NCBI GenBank assembly: GCA_028823145.1
Contig: JAPKCA010000004.1
Location: forward strand, 1-52,597
Length of the DNA: 52,597 nucleotides
Direction of reading: 5' to 3'
Source: Flavobacteriales bacterium
GTDB lineage: Bacteria; Bacteroidota; Bacteroidia; Flavobacteriales_D; Sanyastnellaceae
The notes under the pieces are model-generated. The model ran no database searches. It was not told where the DNA came from and was given only the letters and a program-made list of their open reading frames with translations. Below, piece by piece: positions 1-8,308 of the stretch; the first letter of the stretch is position 1; each line of letters opens with the position of its first letter. The translations under genes and the position numbers were made by a program.

Positions 1-156
1 TTGCGGCGAGTAGTCCTCGAAGAGCAAGACATTCCAGCCATTGTATTGAACAAACGCGACAGCAGCTATTTGTTTGGATTTCTTGAGCTTTTGGTTCGCG
101 AAGAGGATGCCGAAAGCGCAATGGAATTGATTCGACCTACCAACGATCTGCAATAG
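1..156 (+). CDS. DUF2007-type putative signal-transducing protein, 3' part
   Basis: The reading frame is open from the window edge to a TAG at 154-156, so only the last 51 residues are visible and the start lies outside. The visible part carries an I-V-L-N-K-R-D-S-S-Y segment followed by E-L-L-V-R-E-E-D-A-E-S-A. This is the pattern of the small DUF2007 proteins (a ferredoxin-like fold of unknown function). In Bacteroidota such a gene often sits just before cdsA, as here, with a 3 nt gap. The family assignment rests on this short pattern and on the neighbourhood. No function can be given. Confidence 0.7.
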   Translation: MRRVVLEEQDIPAIVLNKRDSSYLFGFLELLVREEDAESAMELIRPTNDLQ

Positions 157-159
157 AAG

Positions 160-810
160 ATGAAGGAGACCATGATCCGCAGCATGACCGGGCTGTTGTT
201 TGCTTTGGTTGTTTTGGGTGCGATCATGTGGAATACATGGTCCAATTTGGCATTGTGGGGATTGGTAAGTGTCATGGGTGTTGCTGAATGGAGACGCCCT
301 CAACAAGCTGTTGGAATCTTGGGGTCTATCGGCTTTTCTTTGGTGATGGTGGTGCTTTCAGGGATGTTGTTGGGAATGGTTTGGGATCCAGTTCAAGGGT
401 TCGATCCATCTTTGATGTTGGCATTCATCCTACTCATATGGACGAATGATACGGGCGCTTATTTGATCGGGAAACCAATCGGGAAGCACAAGTTGATGCC
501 CCGTGTTTCACCTGGAAAATCTTGGGAAGGCCTGTTGGGAGGGATGGCTCTTGCATCACTCGTTGCGTCGATCACATTGGGCGAGAATTTCTGGTGGGTT
601 GGCGGATTGATTGGGGCAACTGCTACAGCGGGCGATTTAGTGGAAAGCGCATGGAAGCGAAAGCATGGGATGAAAGACTCAGGAGCTATTTTACCTGGAC
701 ACGGCGGGATTCTCGATCGGTTTGATGGGTTTTTATTTGCGGTGCCACTCTTTTCGCTTTTGGATTTCTTGTTTCAATTTGACTCAACCTTCTTCAAGTC
801 TTTTCTATGA
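160..810 (+). CDS. cdsA: Phosphatidate cytidylyltransferase (CDP-diglyceride synthase)
   Basis: Makes CDP-diacylglycerol from phosphatidic acid and CTP in the inner membrane, the branch point of phospholipid synthesis. The CDS family signature is complete near the C-terminus (residues ~161-190: S-A-W-K-R-K, then M-K-D-S-G, then H-G-G-I-L-D-R-F-D), and W-x-N-D-T-G-A-Y and G-K-H-K-L-x-P-R-x-S-P precede it. The protein has 216 residues, whereas family members usually have about 260-285. The stretch between the first membrane segments and the N-D-T-G-A-Y motif looks shortened. An alternative start at 172 lies just after AAGGAG (163-168), a rare Shine-Dalgarno-like site. The stop overlaps psd by 4 bp (ATGA), so the two are probably co-translated. 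Confidence 0.93.
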   Translation: MKETMIRSMTGLLFALVVLGAIMWNTWSNLALWGLVSVMGVAEWRRPQQAVGILGSIGFSLVMVVLSGMLLGMVWDPVQGFDPSLMLAFILLIWTNDTGAYLIGKPIGKHKLMPRVSPGKSWEGLLGGMALASLVASITLGENFWWVGGLIGATATAGDLVESAWKRKHGMKDSGAILPGHGGILDRFDGFLFAVPLFSLLDFLFQFDSTFFKSFL

Positions 811-1466
811 CATTTCATCGCGAAGGAACCGCAACGCTTTTGGTTGTTTTGATTTTTGATGCGGCTCTGGTATGGGCTTCACACACCTATCTACCGAACT
901 GGTTGGCTTGGGTGCTCACAATGGGAGCAGCGGTCTTGTTGGGCCTCATACTTAACTTCTTCAGGATGCCTGTGCGTGAAATTGGGCAATGGTCTGATCG
1001 TCAAGTGATTTGCCCAAGTGATGGAAAAGTAGTGGTCATCGAGGAAGTGGAAGAGACGGAATGGTTTCATGACAAACGAATACAGATTAGTATTTTCACG
1101 AGCCCGCTCAACGTGCATGCCCAATGGGCTCCCATGGCTGGAAAAGTTCTCGCAGCGCGACACCATCCAGGTAAATTCTTGGTGGCTTGGCATCCAAAAA
1201 GCAGTACGGAGAATGAACGGACGACCCATGTGATTGAGGGCAGCGCTGGAACGGTGCTTTTTCGTCAAGTTGCCGGTGCCGTTGCTCGACGTATTTGTTG
1301 GTACATGAAAGAGGGGGATGTCGTCGAATCTGGGAAAGAAATTGGCTTTATCAAATTTGGATCTAGGGTAGACGTTTTGTTGCCAATGGGCTCCGAAATC
1401 CAAGTGGAAATTGGGCAGATGGTGGTCGGGCGCAATTCCCTTTTGGCACTTTTGCCTGGGAATTGA
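807..1466 (+). CDS. psd: Phosphatidylserine decarboxylase, short (type B-like) form
   Basis: Converts phosphatidylserine to phosphatidylethanolamine at the inner membrane with a pyruvoyl cofactor made by self-cleavage. The protein has 219 residues, the size of the short bacterial family. It starts M-T-F-H-R-E-G, as relatives do, then has two hydrophobic segments (residues ~10-50). The cleavage motif F-G-S-R-V-D-V lies at ~188-194; cleavage before this Ser would make the small pyruvoyl subunit. H-V-H-A-Q-W-type residues in the middle (N-V-H-A-Q-W) fit the family. The ATG overlaps the cdsA stop, so cdsA and psd form one pathway unit, followed by a 71 bp gap. Confidence 0.95.
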   Translation: MTFHREGTATLLVVLIFDAALVWASHTYLPNWLAWVLTMGAAVLLGLILNFFRMPVREIGQWSDRQVICPSDGKVVVIEEVEETEWFHDKRIQISIFTSPLNVHAQWAPMAGKVLAARHHPGKFLVAWHPKSSTENERTTHVIEGSAGTVLFRQVAGAVARRICWYMKEGDVVESGKEIGFIKFGSRVDVLLPMGSEIQVEIGQMVVGRNSLLALLPGN

Positions 1467-1537
1467 ATAAGTTCCGTGGTTTTTGGTGGCATTTTTGCGC
1501 ACTTTGAGGTACTTTTTCGGCACCAAAACCAATCTTT

Positions 1538-3454
1538 ATGAAGCATTTTACACTCTCGCTCTTTGCATGCGGCATTGGAATCGCAGCAATGGCGCAATCT
1601 CCTTCGCATAAAGGAGAAGCACTCCTGCAAGATGTGCCGCAATTGGCACCAGCATTTCGAACCGCTGCGCCTATGCCGACAATGGCGATTGCAGAGTTTT
1701 CAGATCGCCCTCAACTTCCTTTGGAGGGACAGTCTACGACAGACATTGAGCACTACATGAGCCGTGAATTGGTCGTTGAGCGTCAGGTGATTGGGATTAC
1801 CCAATACGATTTGCAATCGAATGCGGCCATTGACGATCGCATGGCTGGTAGTGGATCAGCGGTTTCTGCTGCTTGGACGATGAGCTTAGAGTTAACGCCA
1901 TTCAATGATCGTGGAACAGGCTACAACTTCTTCGACGGAAATGTGTGGGATGAGAGTCCATATGAAAGAATTGAGTCTGTCCGTGTGGGGTGGCCTTCAA
2001 TTGTTCATACTGGAAACGGACGTGAAGTGGTTGTAAGCCACCCGGGAATCGATACTCCGTTGCACATGGCATGGAGAGCGGCAGGTTCAGGCGCAGTTTG
2101 GACAGAAGCCTCGATTCCAAGTGACCTTGTTGTGGGCAAACTTTGGCCGAGGATGGCTGCTGGTGGAGAAGACGGAAACACGCTGCACGTGATTTGTGTT
2201 ACCACCCCTGTAGCCAATGGCGGAACGATTCACCAAGACCAGGATGGAGCGTTGCTTTATTACCGATCTCAGGATGCGGGAGATACATGGGATGTAACGG
2301 ATATGGTGTTTGCAGACCTAGATAGCTCGGCATTTGCGAACTTCAGTGGCGATACATATGCCATACATGCTCGTGGCAATACGGTTGCTTTCTCCGCATT
2401 CAATGATTTTTCGGATACGTTCGTGATGATTTCTCAAGACAACGGTGATACGTGGGAAAAGCAATTGTTGGTTGACTTCCCGGTTGACATGTATGTCACT
2501 GACATGGGCTTGCCAGAAATCGGAGAAGACTACAATGAGGACGGTTTATTCCAAGAATTTTTCAATTCCGATGGTGCGGGAGATGTGCACGTAGATACTT
2601 ATGGTCAAGTTCACGTTTCATACGGATCGATGTACTACATGGATGCCGACACCCTCGATGGAACCACGAGCTATTTCCCTGGAACCAATGGTATGGCGTA
2701 TTGGAACGAGTCCATGGGCGCAGATAGCGCTCAGATCGTTGCATATTCATATGACATTGACGAAAGTGGAACATTGGATTTTGAAGATGACATTGCTGCG
2801 TACTATGTGGGATGTGCGGCTTTCCCATCCATTGGATCGGATGACGCAGGAAACCTCTACATTACCTATTCGGCGATTATGGAGAACTTCAGCACCGGCG
2901 CCCAAAACTACCGTCACCAATATGTGATCCATTCCAACGATGGCGGAACGACATGGAACACCGAGGAAGCATGTGACTTAACTCCGGACATTGACTATGA
3001 TGGGTACGAATCGGTCTTTGGAAGTATTTCTCCAGATGTGGTAGACGGTATGCTCGAAATCATTTATCAGCGGGACTTCGAGCCAGGATTGCACGTCCGT
3101 GGTGACCTGGATCCGGTGGACATCAACGATATTGTACACTTGCGTGTACCTGCGAATGATTTAGGCGATTGTGCGGATATCGACTTTGAAGATTGGGTAG
3201 GTGTAGCTGAAGCAATGGATCCTCAGGACATCATGATGTATCCTAATCCGGCTCTAGACCAAGTGGAGTTGATCATTGATCGGCCAGGTGCACACCAAGT
3301 GACCGTCATGAGCACGACAGGTCAGGTAGTTTATTCTTTCCAAACGACCGCCACTCTAGAGCGATTGGAAGTTGGTGGATGGGCTCCAGGTATTTATTTG
3401 GTCAAGATTGCTCAAGGGCAACAACAAATGGTTGTTCGCCTCGCGGTGCAGTAA
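1538..3454 (+). CDS. Secreted T9SS-sorted protein with Asp-box (BNR-like) repeats
   Basis: A 638-residue exported protein. A signal peptide is visible (M-K-H-F-T-L-S-L-F-A-C-G, then A-M-A-Q-S at ~17-21). The body carries three Asp-box-like motifs of form S-x-D-x-G-x-T-W at residues ~244, ~299 and ~466, typical of sialidase/BNR beta-propeller folds. A calcium-loop-like D-x-D-x-S-G-x-x-D segment lies at ~406-414. The last ~75 residues are a type A T9SS sorting domain: Y-P-N-P, then a G-Q-V-V-Y strand, then A-P-G-I-Y-L-V-K. It is therefore expected at the cell surface or outside. The substrate is unknown; Asp-box motifs alone do not show sialidase activity. It is a single-gene unit ending in a terminator. 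Confidence 0.85.
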   Translation: MKHFTLSLFACGIGIAAMAQSPSHKGEALLQDVPQLAPAFRTAAPMPTMAIAEFSDRPQLPLEGQSTTDIEHYMSRELVVERQVIGITQYDLQSNAAIDDRMAGSGSAVSAAWTMSLELTPFNDRGTGYNFFDGNVWDESPYERIESVRVGWPSIVHTGNGREVVVSHPGIDTPLHMAWRAAGSGAVWTEASIPSDLVVGKLWPRMAAGGEDGNTLHVICVTTPVANGGTIHQDQDGALLYYRSQDAGDTWDVTDMVFADLDSSAFANFSGDTYAIHARGNTVAFSAFNDFSDTFVMISQDNGDTWEKQLLVDFPVDMYVTDMGLPEIGEDYNEDGLFQEFFNSDGAGDVHVDTYGQVHVSYGSMYYMDADTLDGTTSYFPGTNGMAYWNESMGADSAQIVAYSYDIDESGTLDFEDDIAAYYVGCAAFPSIGSDDAGNLYITYSAIMENFSTGAQNYRHQYVIHSNDGGTTWNTEEACDLTPDIDYDGYESVFGSISPDVVDGMLEIIYQRDFEPGLHVRGDLDPVDINDIVHLRVPANDLGDCADIDFEDWVGVAEAMDPQDIMMYPNPALDQVELIIDRPGAHQVTVMSTTGQVVYSFQTTATLERLEVGGWAPGIYLVKIAQGQQQMVVRLAVQ

Positions 3455-3473
3455 GCCAAGAGTGATTTTTTTG

Positions 3474-3510
3474 AAACGGCTCATCTCTCTTGGAGGTGGG
3501 CCGTTTTCTT
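3474..3510 (+). terminator. Rho-independent terminator after the T9SS protein gene
   Basis: Inverted repeat AAACGGC (3474-3480) and GCCGTTT (3500-3506) followed by T-rich sequence. It lies 19 nt after the stop at 3454. Confidence 0.75.
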
Positions 3511-3544
3511 TTTAGATCACCCAAAAAAACGATGGAATTGGCTG

Positions 3545-3552
3545 TAATTTTG
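3545..3552 (+). promoter_or_regulatory. -7 box of cinA (TAATTTTG, 4 nt before ATG)
   Basis: Exact match to the Bacteroidota -7 consensus TAnnTTTG, separated from the cinA ATG by GTGC. Transcription would begin at or next to the start codon. No clear -33 TTG is seen. Confidence 0.7.
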
Positions 3553-3556
3553 GTGC

Positions 3557-4810
3557 ATGCAAGCAGAGGTAATCACCATCGGGGATGAATTGTTATTGGG
3601 ACAAACCATTGACACCAATTCCGCTTGGATGGGCGAACATTTGGCCCTCTCAGGGATTACCGTGAAACGAATCGTTTCCATAGCGGATGATGCTGCGGAG
3701 ATTGTTTCAGCGTTGGATGATGCATTGACCCGAAGTGACCTTGTTTTAGTGACCGGCGGATTGGGGCCGACGCGAGATGACATCACCAAAGCGGTTTTGG
3801 CTGAATACTTCAAGACCCCTTTGATCATGAATGAGGATGTGCTGAGGAACATCACCGAATGGTTCAATGGAAAGGGCTTGACCATGTTGGAGGTCAATCG
3901 TCAACAAGCTCGAATGCCTGCGGCTTGCGAAGTTTTGGACAATCCCCAAGGAACAGCCCAAGGCATGTGGTTCAACGTGCCCGATTCAAACCGGGTGGTT
4001 GTGAGCATGCCGGGGGTCCCTTATGAGATGAAGGGCATCATGCGGGAGCAGGTGATTCCTCGTCTGCAGGATCGGAGGGTATTGCCCATTTTGTGCCATC
4101 GAACCATTCTTACTCAAGGGATTGGAGAAAGCTATCTGAGTGAGCTTGTGAAGGACTGGGAAGAGGGGTTGGCTGATAAAGGCGTATCGATTGCCTATTT
4201 GCCCGCAACGGGTCAAGTGAGGGTTCGGTTGAGCGCGGTTGGTGAAAAAGCTAGGGAATGCGTAGATCAAGAGGTAGGGGTCTTTCAAACGATGGCTGGT
4301 AACTGGGTGATTTCGGACAATGATGAAACATTGGCCTTCGCTTTAGGTCGCGAATTGCAAACTCAGGGATTGACATGCGCAACAGCAGAATCGTGCACTG
4401 GAGGTGCGATAGCCGGGTCATTGACATCCCAAGCTGGATCGAGCGCTTATTTTTTGGGGAGCGTGGTTGCGTACTCCAATGAAGTCAAGAGCCAAGTGCT
4501 CGGAGTAAATCAAGAGGACCTTAAGAAGATGGGCCCAGTGAGCGATACCGTCGTCCGTCAAATGGCGGAAGGCGTGAGACGACTCACAGGAGCGGATTAT
4601 GCCATTGCAACCACCGGAATTGCGGGCCCAGATGGTGGGACAGAATCTGTTCCCGTCGGTACTGTTTGGGTAAGTATTGCTAGCTCCAATCAGACATGGT
4701 CCAAATGTTTGCAATTGGGTCAACACAGAGGGCGCAACATCAGTCGGGCTGTATCCGAGGCTCAGGCCTGGCTTTTTCGAATCCTTAGGCAAGACAAATC
4801 ACTCAGGTAA
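3557..4810 (+). CDS. cinA: CinA family protein (NMN amidohydrolase-type, two-domain)
   Basis: 417 residues, usual for full-length CinA. The N-terminal MoCF/MogA-like domain (about 1-165) starts M-Q-A-E-V-I-T-I-G-D-E-L-L and contains T-G-G-L-G-P-T-R-D-D-I-T. The C-terminal PncC-type domain (about 255-410) has T-A-E-S-C-T-G-G and T-T-G-I-A-G-P-D-G-G. Related enzymes deamidate nicotinamide mononucleotide in pyridine nucleotide salvage and act on ADP-ribose; the old competence link is not implied here. The first ATG matches the family N-terminus exactly and lies 4 nt after a -7 box, so the mRNA may be leaderless. rpmB follows after 63 bp. Confidence 0.93.
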   Translation: MQAEVITIGDELLLGQTIDTNSAWMGEHLALSGITVKRIVSIADDAAEIVSALDDALTRSDLVLVTGGLGPTRDDITKAVLAEYFKTPLIMNEDVLRNITEWFNGKGLTMLEVNRQQARMPAACEVLDNPQGTAQGMWFNVPDSNRVVVSMPGVPYEMKGIMREQVIPRLQDRRVLPILCHRTILTQGIGESYLSELVKDWEEGLADKGVSIAYLPATGQVRVRLSAVGEKARECVDQEVGVFQTMAGNWVISDNDETLAFALGRELQTQGLTCATAESCTGGAIAGSLTSQAGSSAYFLGSVVAYSNEVKSQVLGVNQEDLKKMGPVSDTVVRQMAEGVRRLTGADYAIATTGIAGPDGGTESVPVGTVWVSIASSNQTWSKCLQLGQHRGRNISRAVSEAQAWLFRILRQDKSLR

Positions 4811-4873
4811 CTTCCCGAAGTCTAGGATGCATGGGTTTTCTTTCGTTTCTTTGCGCTCTCTAAAAGTGAAGCT

Positions 4874-5116
4874 ATGAGCCGCGTTTGTCAACTCACAGGA
4901 AAAAAGGTTATGGTCGGAAACAATGTGTCGCACTCCAAGCGGAGAACGAAGCGCACGTTTTATCCAAACCTTCAAAAGAAGCGTTTCTTCAATGAAGTAG
5001 ACGGCACGTTCATGACGTTGCGCGTGTCAGCTGCTGCTATGCGTACCATTAGCAAGTTGGGATTGGCTGCGGCTATCGCACAGTCAAAGGAGAAAGGAAT
5101 CTTTACCGAAAAGTAA
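4874..5116 (+). CDS. rpmB: 50S ribosomal protein L28
   Basis: 80 residues, beginning M-S-R-V-C-Q-L-T-G-K-K and containing S-K-R-R-T-K-R-T-F-Y-P-N-L, standard L28. Only one cysteine is present, so it is the zinc-free form. In many Bacteroidota rpmB is followed by rpmG (L33), a DUF4295 gene and ftsY; here a strong terminator follows 20 nt after the stop and the next gene is convergent. An imperfect -7 box (TTTCTTTG) lies upstream at about 4844-4851. Confidence 0.97.
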   Translation: MSRVCQLTGKKVMVGNNVSHSKRRTKRTFYPNLQKKRFFNEVDGTFMTLRVSAAAMRTISKLGLAAAIAQSKEKGIFTEK

Positions 5117-5136
5117 ATCAGGATTTTTCTTGGAAT

Positions 5137-5167
5137 AAAAAAAACCCGCTCATTGGCGGGTTTTTTT
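5137..5167. terminator. Bidirectional Rho-independent terminator (rpmB / prohibitin gene)
   Basis: AAAAACCCGC (5140-5149) and GCGGGTTTTT (5156-5165) form a GC-rich hairpin with an A-run on the left and a T-run on the right. It can stop transcription from rpmB and from the convergent gene ending at 5188. Confidence 0.9.
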
Positions 5168-5187
5168 CGTTTAAGAAGATCGAGTCC

Positions 5188-6018
5188 TCAATTGTCACCG
5201 AGGATCAAGGGTAAACCATCTTTCGCTGAACCGATGACCACCACCTTCGTGTTGGGACTATTGGCCAAAGCAGATGTCGCTTCAATGCCTTTCCATTTAA
5301 GGAGCTCTTGGCTGATTCCTTTCGAAACGATGGCCTGGTAGTCCCGAATGCCTTCAGCTTCAATCCGCATGCGGTCCGCTTCTTTGGAAGCTTTCTCCAA
5401 ACGGAATTCATATTCCAAGGACTCTTGTTCCTGTTGAAGTTTACGTTCAATGGCTTCTTCCAGCTTTTTTGGAAGGCGAATGTTGCGAATCAACACATCA
5501 TTGAGTTGCAAGTAATTCTCTGAGAGCTTTTCCGTCATCCGAGCGTCAATTTCGGTTTGGATTTCATCACGACGGGTGGTGTTGAACTCCTCGGGCAAAT
5601 ATTTGGCGATGACCTCCCGCGCAACCGAGCGCATAGCAGGAACGACCACCTTTTCCTCATAATTCCTTCCGCGTTCAATTTCCAGCAAACCCAAATTAGA
5701 GAATTGAGGTTGGAAGAAAATCGTCATATCCATTTCGATTTTGAGCAAATTGGAACTTAGAACTTCAATGCGTTCCATGCGTTCTTTCTGGCGAACTTCA
5801 TAATCGTACACCTTGTTCCAAGGGGCCTTGAAATGAAAACCGGAAGTCAATGGAGCTTCATCGGGGTCAATTCCTTCTCCGAAGGTGTAAAAAACGAGTC
5901 CTGCATGTCCCGAAGGGATGGTGACGGTTAATGAACCCCATAATAAGAGAATAGGAGCAAAGACAAGCGCGGCGATCATAAGCCCGCGAATGCGAGCTGG
6001 ATTTGGTTGTTGTGACAT
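5188..6018 (-). CDS. Prohibitin / SPFH (band 7) family membrane protein
   Basis: 276 residues from the chosen start (M-S-Q-Q-P-N-P). One membrane segment (residues ~13-32) is followed by an SPFH domain: V-T-I-P-S-G-H-A-G-L-V-F, then a long charged helix (E-E-A-I-E-R-K-L-Q-Q-E-Q) that would form a coiled coil. Such proteins form ring-like membrane scaffolds, sometimes modulating FtsH-type proteases; the role here is not known. A longer frame opens at 6039, but it would read through the -7-like box TACCTTCG (6023-6030), so 6018 is preferred. The C-terminus ends with S-A-K-D-G-L-P-L-I-L-G. Confidence 0.87.
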   Translation of the reverse strand: MSQQPNPARIRGLMIAALVFAPILLLWGSLTVTIPSGHAGLVFYTFGEGIDPDEAPLTSGFHFKAPWNKVYDYEVRQKERMERIEVLSSNLLKIEMDMTIFFQPQFSNLGLLEIERGRNYEEKVVVPAMRSVAREVIAKYLPEEFNTTRRDEIQTEIDARMTEKLSENYLQLNDVLIRNIRLPKKLEEAIERKLQQEQESLEYEFRLEKASKEADRMRIEAEGIRDYQAIVSKGISQELLKWKGIEATSALANSPNTKVVVIGSAKDGLPLILGDN

Positions 6019-6022
6019 GGGC

Positions 6023-6030
6023 CGAAGGTA
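6023..6030 (-). promoter_or_regulatory. -7-like box of the prohibitin gene (TACCTTCG, 4 nt before ATG)
   Basis: One mismatch to TAnnTTTG; GCCC separates it from the ATG at 6018. The spacing equals that of the exact boxes before cinA, bshB1, tatA and the DUF4159 gene. Confidence 0.55.
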
Positions 6031-6067
6031 CATGCACAATGTGTTATGCCACCGACTTTAGGTTTTT

Positions 6068-8308
6068 TTAATATCCAAGGGTCCGCCGGCGAATGATCCA
6101 CTCGCACGTTAGCCAACCAATGAGTAGCCATAAGATAAATCGCCATTGAATCAAATCATCCAAATGGACTTGTTCATGCATGATGGGAGCAGGCCAACCA
6201 TTGGCTTTCATCGCTGCAATGATGCGCTCAGAAGTTTCGTTGTCGAAACCACCGCAAAAGGAACCTCCCGTCTTTTCGGCAAGCCGGATCAATATGTCGT
6301 GATCGGCTGCTTTGCTGCTCATTTCTGCGCGCAATGCTTCGACAATGCAAGCGCCGTTGGCGTTGAATATTTCTTGATCTAAGGTGCATTGAGCCGTCCA
6401 GGTATACCTTCCAGCGGGCAGTCGTCCGGCGTCTATTGCATAACGATTTCCACGTCGAAGGAAACTGTATGAATACACATCACCGTCTTGAGCTTCGAGT
6501 TCGAGCGTCATATTCGCCGCTTCGACGGGGGTCATGGTCGCGTCGTAGACCTCGCCAGTGAAAACGAGACGTTGATCTGATTCAATTCGCTTGGGTGCAT
6601 CGACTCGGAAACGATCTAGGTTTTCTTGCGACCCCAAGAATTGCACTTGTTTTTGAATGATGGCATTGAACAGGTCGTGATTTCCCTCTTTTAAAAAGCT
6701 GCGCATACGCCAGCTCCAAAAACCTTGACCAAAGCTGACGGCCATTCTTCGGGTCGATGCATCCGTTCGAACTGCCCAAAACGCCTGTTCGGTTTCCAAT
6801 GCCCCCAGCTGTCGGTACATCAAGGGAGTCCATGCTGGTGACCATGCGATGTTCCCGAAAGGTCCTTGAATAGGAGGCCATTGGCGAATGGCATTTTCAA
6901 GTCCAATGGGAAAATCAAAAAGGGCAAAAGTCGGATTGAGTCGGGATTGGTGAGCTTCTGTGATACCGGTGGACTGCTCAATTTGAACCCCCCATTGGCG
7001 ATGAAATTGGAGAGCATCCTGCGTTTCTAAGTTGCCCAAAATCCACCAAACGGGCTGTGTGTTCATCTCCATAATATTGGTCCAATCCAGGCCTCCAAAA
7101 GTTTGCCCTAGGATGTTATGGGCCAGGATGACATCGGCATTTTGAATGGACGCCAGCAATTCTGAAGCATTTTTGAGAAGGGACAAATGAACCACCTCCA
7201 CCTCTGTTTGCTCGTTGGCTTGCAGGGCCAATAGGATAGAATTTACATCTGGATGGGGTGCTGCAGTGATGCAAAGGACTTGCCGCTTGCTCTCTAAGAC
7301 TTCGACATAGAAGGTGACTGCATTGTTTTGAGGATTGGCCTCACGGTCGCCAATACTGCATCGAATTTCAAACCTTTGGTTGCCAATTTTCTCGGCAGGA
7401 ATAACGAATTCCAATCGTTTCGAAGCGTTGTCGGATGAGGGGGTCCAACTGGTTTTTCCCAGTCGGTCATTCCCGTGAAAAATTTCTATGATGGCCTCTT
7501 CTCCACTCATGTCTTGCGCCTGGATCACCGCTTCTAGTGGAAATGTGTTGCCCAAGTATGCGACCCTATTGTGGTCCACCCGGTCAATCCAACGATCCCT
7601 GATGGCAAGAGTGTCACCCAAACCAACGGTAAATAGCCGGGCTTTCGGCCAGGAAGTCATGTATTCAGGATTCGAGCCACGGTTGCTTAAACCATCGCTT
7701 GCCAGAATAAGTGCCGCAATATTGCGGTGCTCAAAGCGGCTGTTAATTTCTTGAACAGCAGCATCCAAATTGGTTTGCTCTCCGTCCCACGTAGACTCAG
7801 ACCAAGTTTGCGCGTTTCGGGGTTTGATATCACCTGCAAAACCAAAGGATTCGAGGTGAACGCCTTCGGCAAGGAGCCGTTCTTCTAACTCCCCAGGCCA
7901 GGCCCGGAGGGTCTTAAGCATTTGTGTGGAGTCTGCATTGCGCAATACCGATGCACTTTCATCCATCAACAAAACAGCCACGGGGTTTTCTTGGTCAATT
8001 TTAACGGTTCGAACCAATGGCTTCAGGAGTAAAAAGGCCAGAGTTCCGATACTGAGCATCCTTAACAGGGCGAGAGCCAATCGACCGGATATGCGGAGTC
8101 CACCACCAGTGGATTGCTTTTGAATGCCTATTTTTCTTCCGTACAACCACCACCCACCAAGTAAGCAGACCAAAGCGATGGCGGCGTATTGCCATGGCTC
8201 TCCTCCCACCAAAAGCTGTGGCTGGACAAACGTCAGCAAGGGAGGGGTGAAATGGAGTGTCGGCACGTGGAGTGGATTCAGGCCGTAATCATGCCTCCGT
8301 CCACGCAA
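6068..8308 (-). CDS. VWA-domain membrane protein with a GATase-like region
   Basis: About 730-746 residues. Two N-terminal membrane segments (~39-56 and ~77-96) are followed by a von Willebrand A-like domain with the metal site D116-E-S118-A-S120 (DxSxS). An Ig-like region and a segment resembling class I glutamine-amidotransferase folds (from ~residue 340) come next. A C-terminal membrane helix (W-R-F-I-L-W-L-L-I-G-W) ends the protein. Similar uncharacterised proteins are common in Bacteroidota and planctomycetes. The given start is a TTG inside fabG; a GTG at 8266, 12 nt after the fabG stop, is an equally good start. It is the last gene of the operon that begins with the amidase gene at 13377. 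Function unknown. Confidence 0.75.
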   Translation of the reverse strand: MRGRRHDYGLNPLHVPTLHFTPPLLTFVQPQLLVGGEPWQYAAIALVCLLGGWWLYGRKIGIQKQSTGGGLRISGRLALALLRMLSIGTLAFLLLKPLVRTVKIDQENPVAVLLMDESASVLRNADSTQMLKTLRAWPGELEERLLAEGVHLESFGFAGDIKPRNAQTWSESTWDGEQTNLDAAVQEINSRFEHRNIAALILASDGLSNRGSNPEYMTSWPKARLFTVGLGDTLAIRDRWIDRVDHNRVAYLGNTFPLEAVIQAQDMSGEEAIIEIFHGNDRLGKTSWTPSSDNASKRLEFVIPAEKIGNQRFEIRCSIGDREANPQNNAVTFYVEVLESKRQVLCITAAPHPDVNSILLALQANEQTEVEVVHLSLLKNASELLASIQNADVILAHNILGQTFGGLDWTNIMEMNTQPVWWILGNLETQDALQFHRQWGVQIEQSTGITEAHQSRLNPTFALFDFPIGLENAIRQWPPIQGPFGNIAWSPAWTPLMYRQLGALETEQAFWAVRTDASTRRMAVSFGQGFWSWRMRSFLKEGNHDLFNAIIQKQVQFLGSQENLDRFRVDAPKRIESDQRLVFTGEVYDATMTPVEAANMTLELEAQDGDVYSYSFLRRGNRYAIDAGRLPAGRYTWTAQCTLDQEIFNANGACIVEALRAEMSSKAADHDILIRLAEKTGGSFCGGFDNETSERIIAAMKANGWPAPIMHEQVHLDDLIQWRFILWLLIGWLTCEWIIRRRTLGY

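Noticed and set aside
1478-1530. Imperfect inverted repeat (GGTTTTTGGTG / CACCAAAACC) before the T9SS protein gene
   Set aside because: A bulge, a loop of about 30 nt and no T-run make a terminator unlikely, and no known riboswitch pattern is seen.
891-1532. Long open frame of 213 codons on the minus strand inside psd
   Set aside because: psd is fully supported by its motifs on the plus strand; the opposite frame has no recognisable features.
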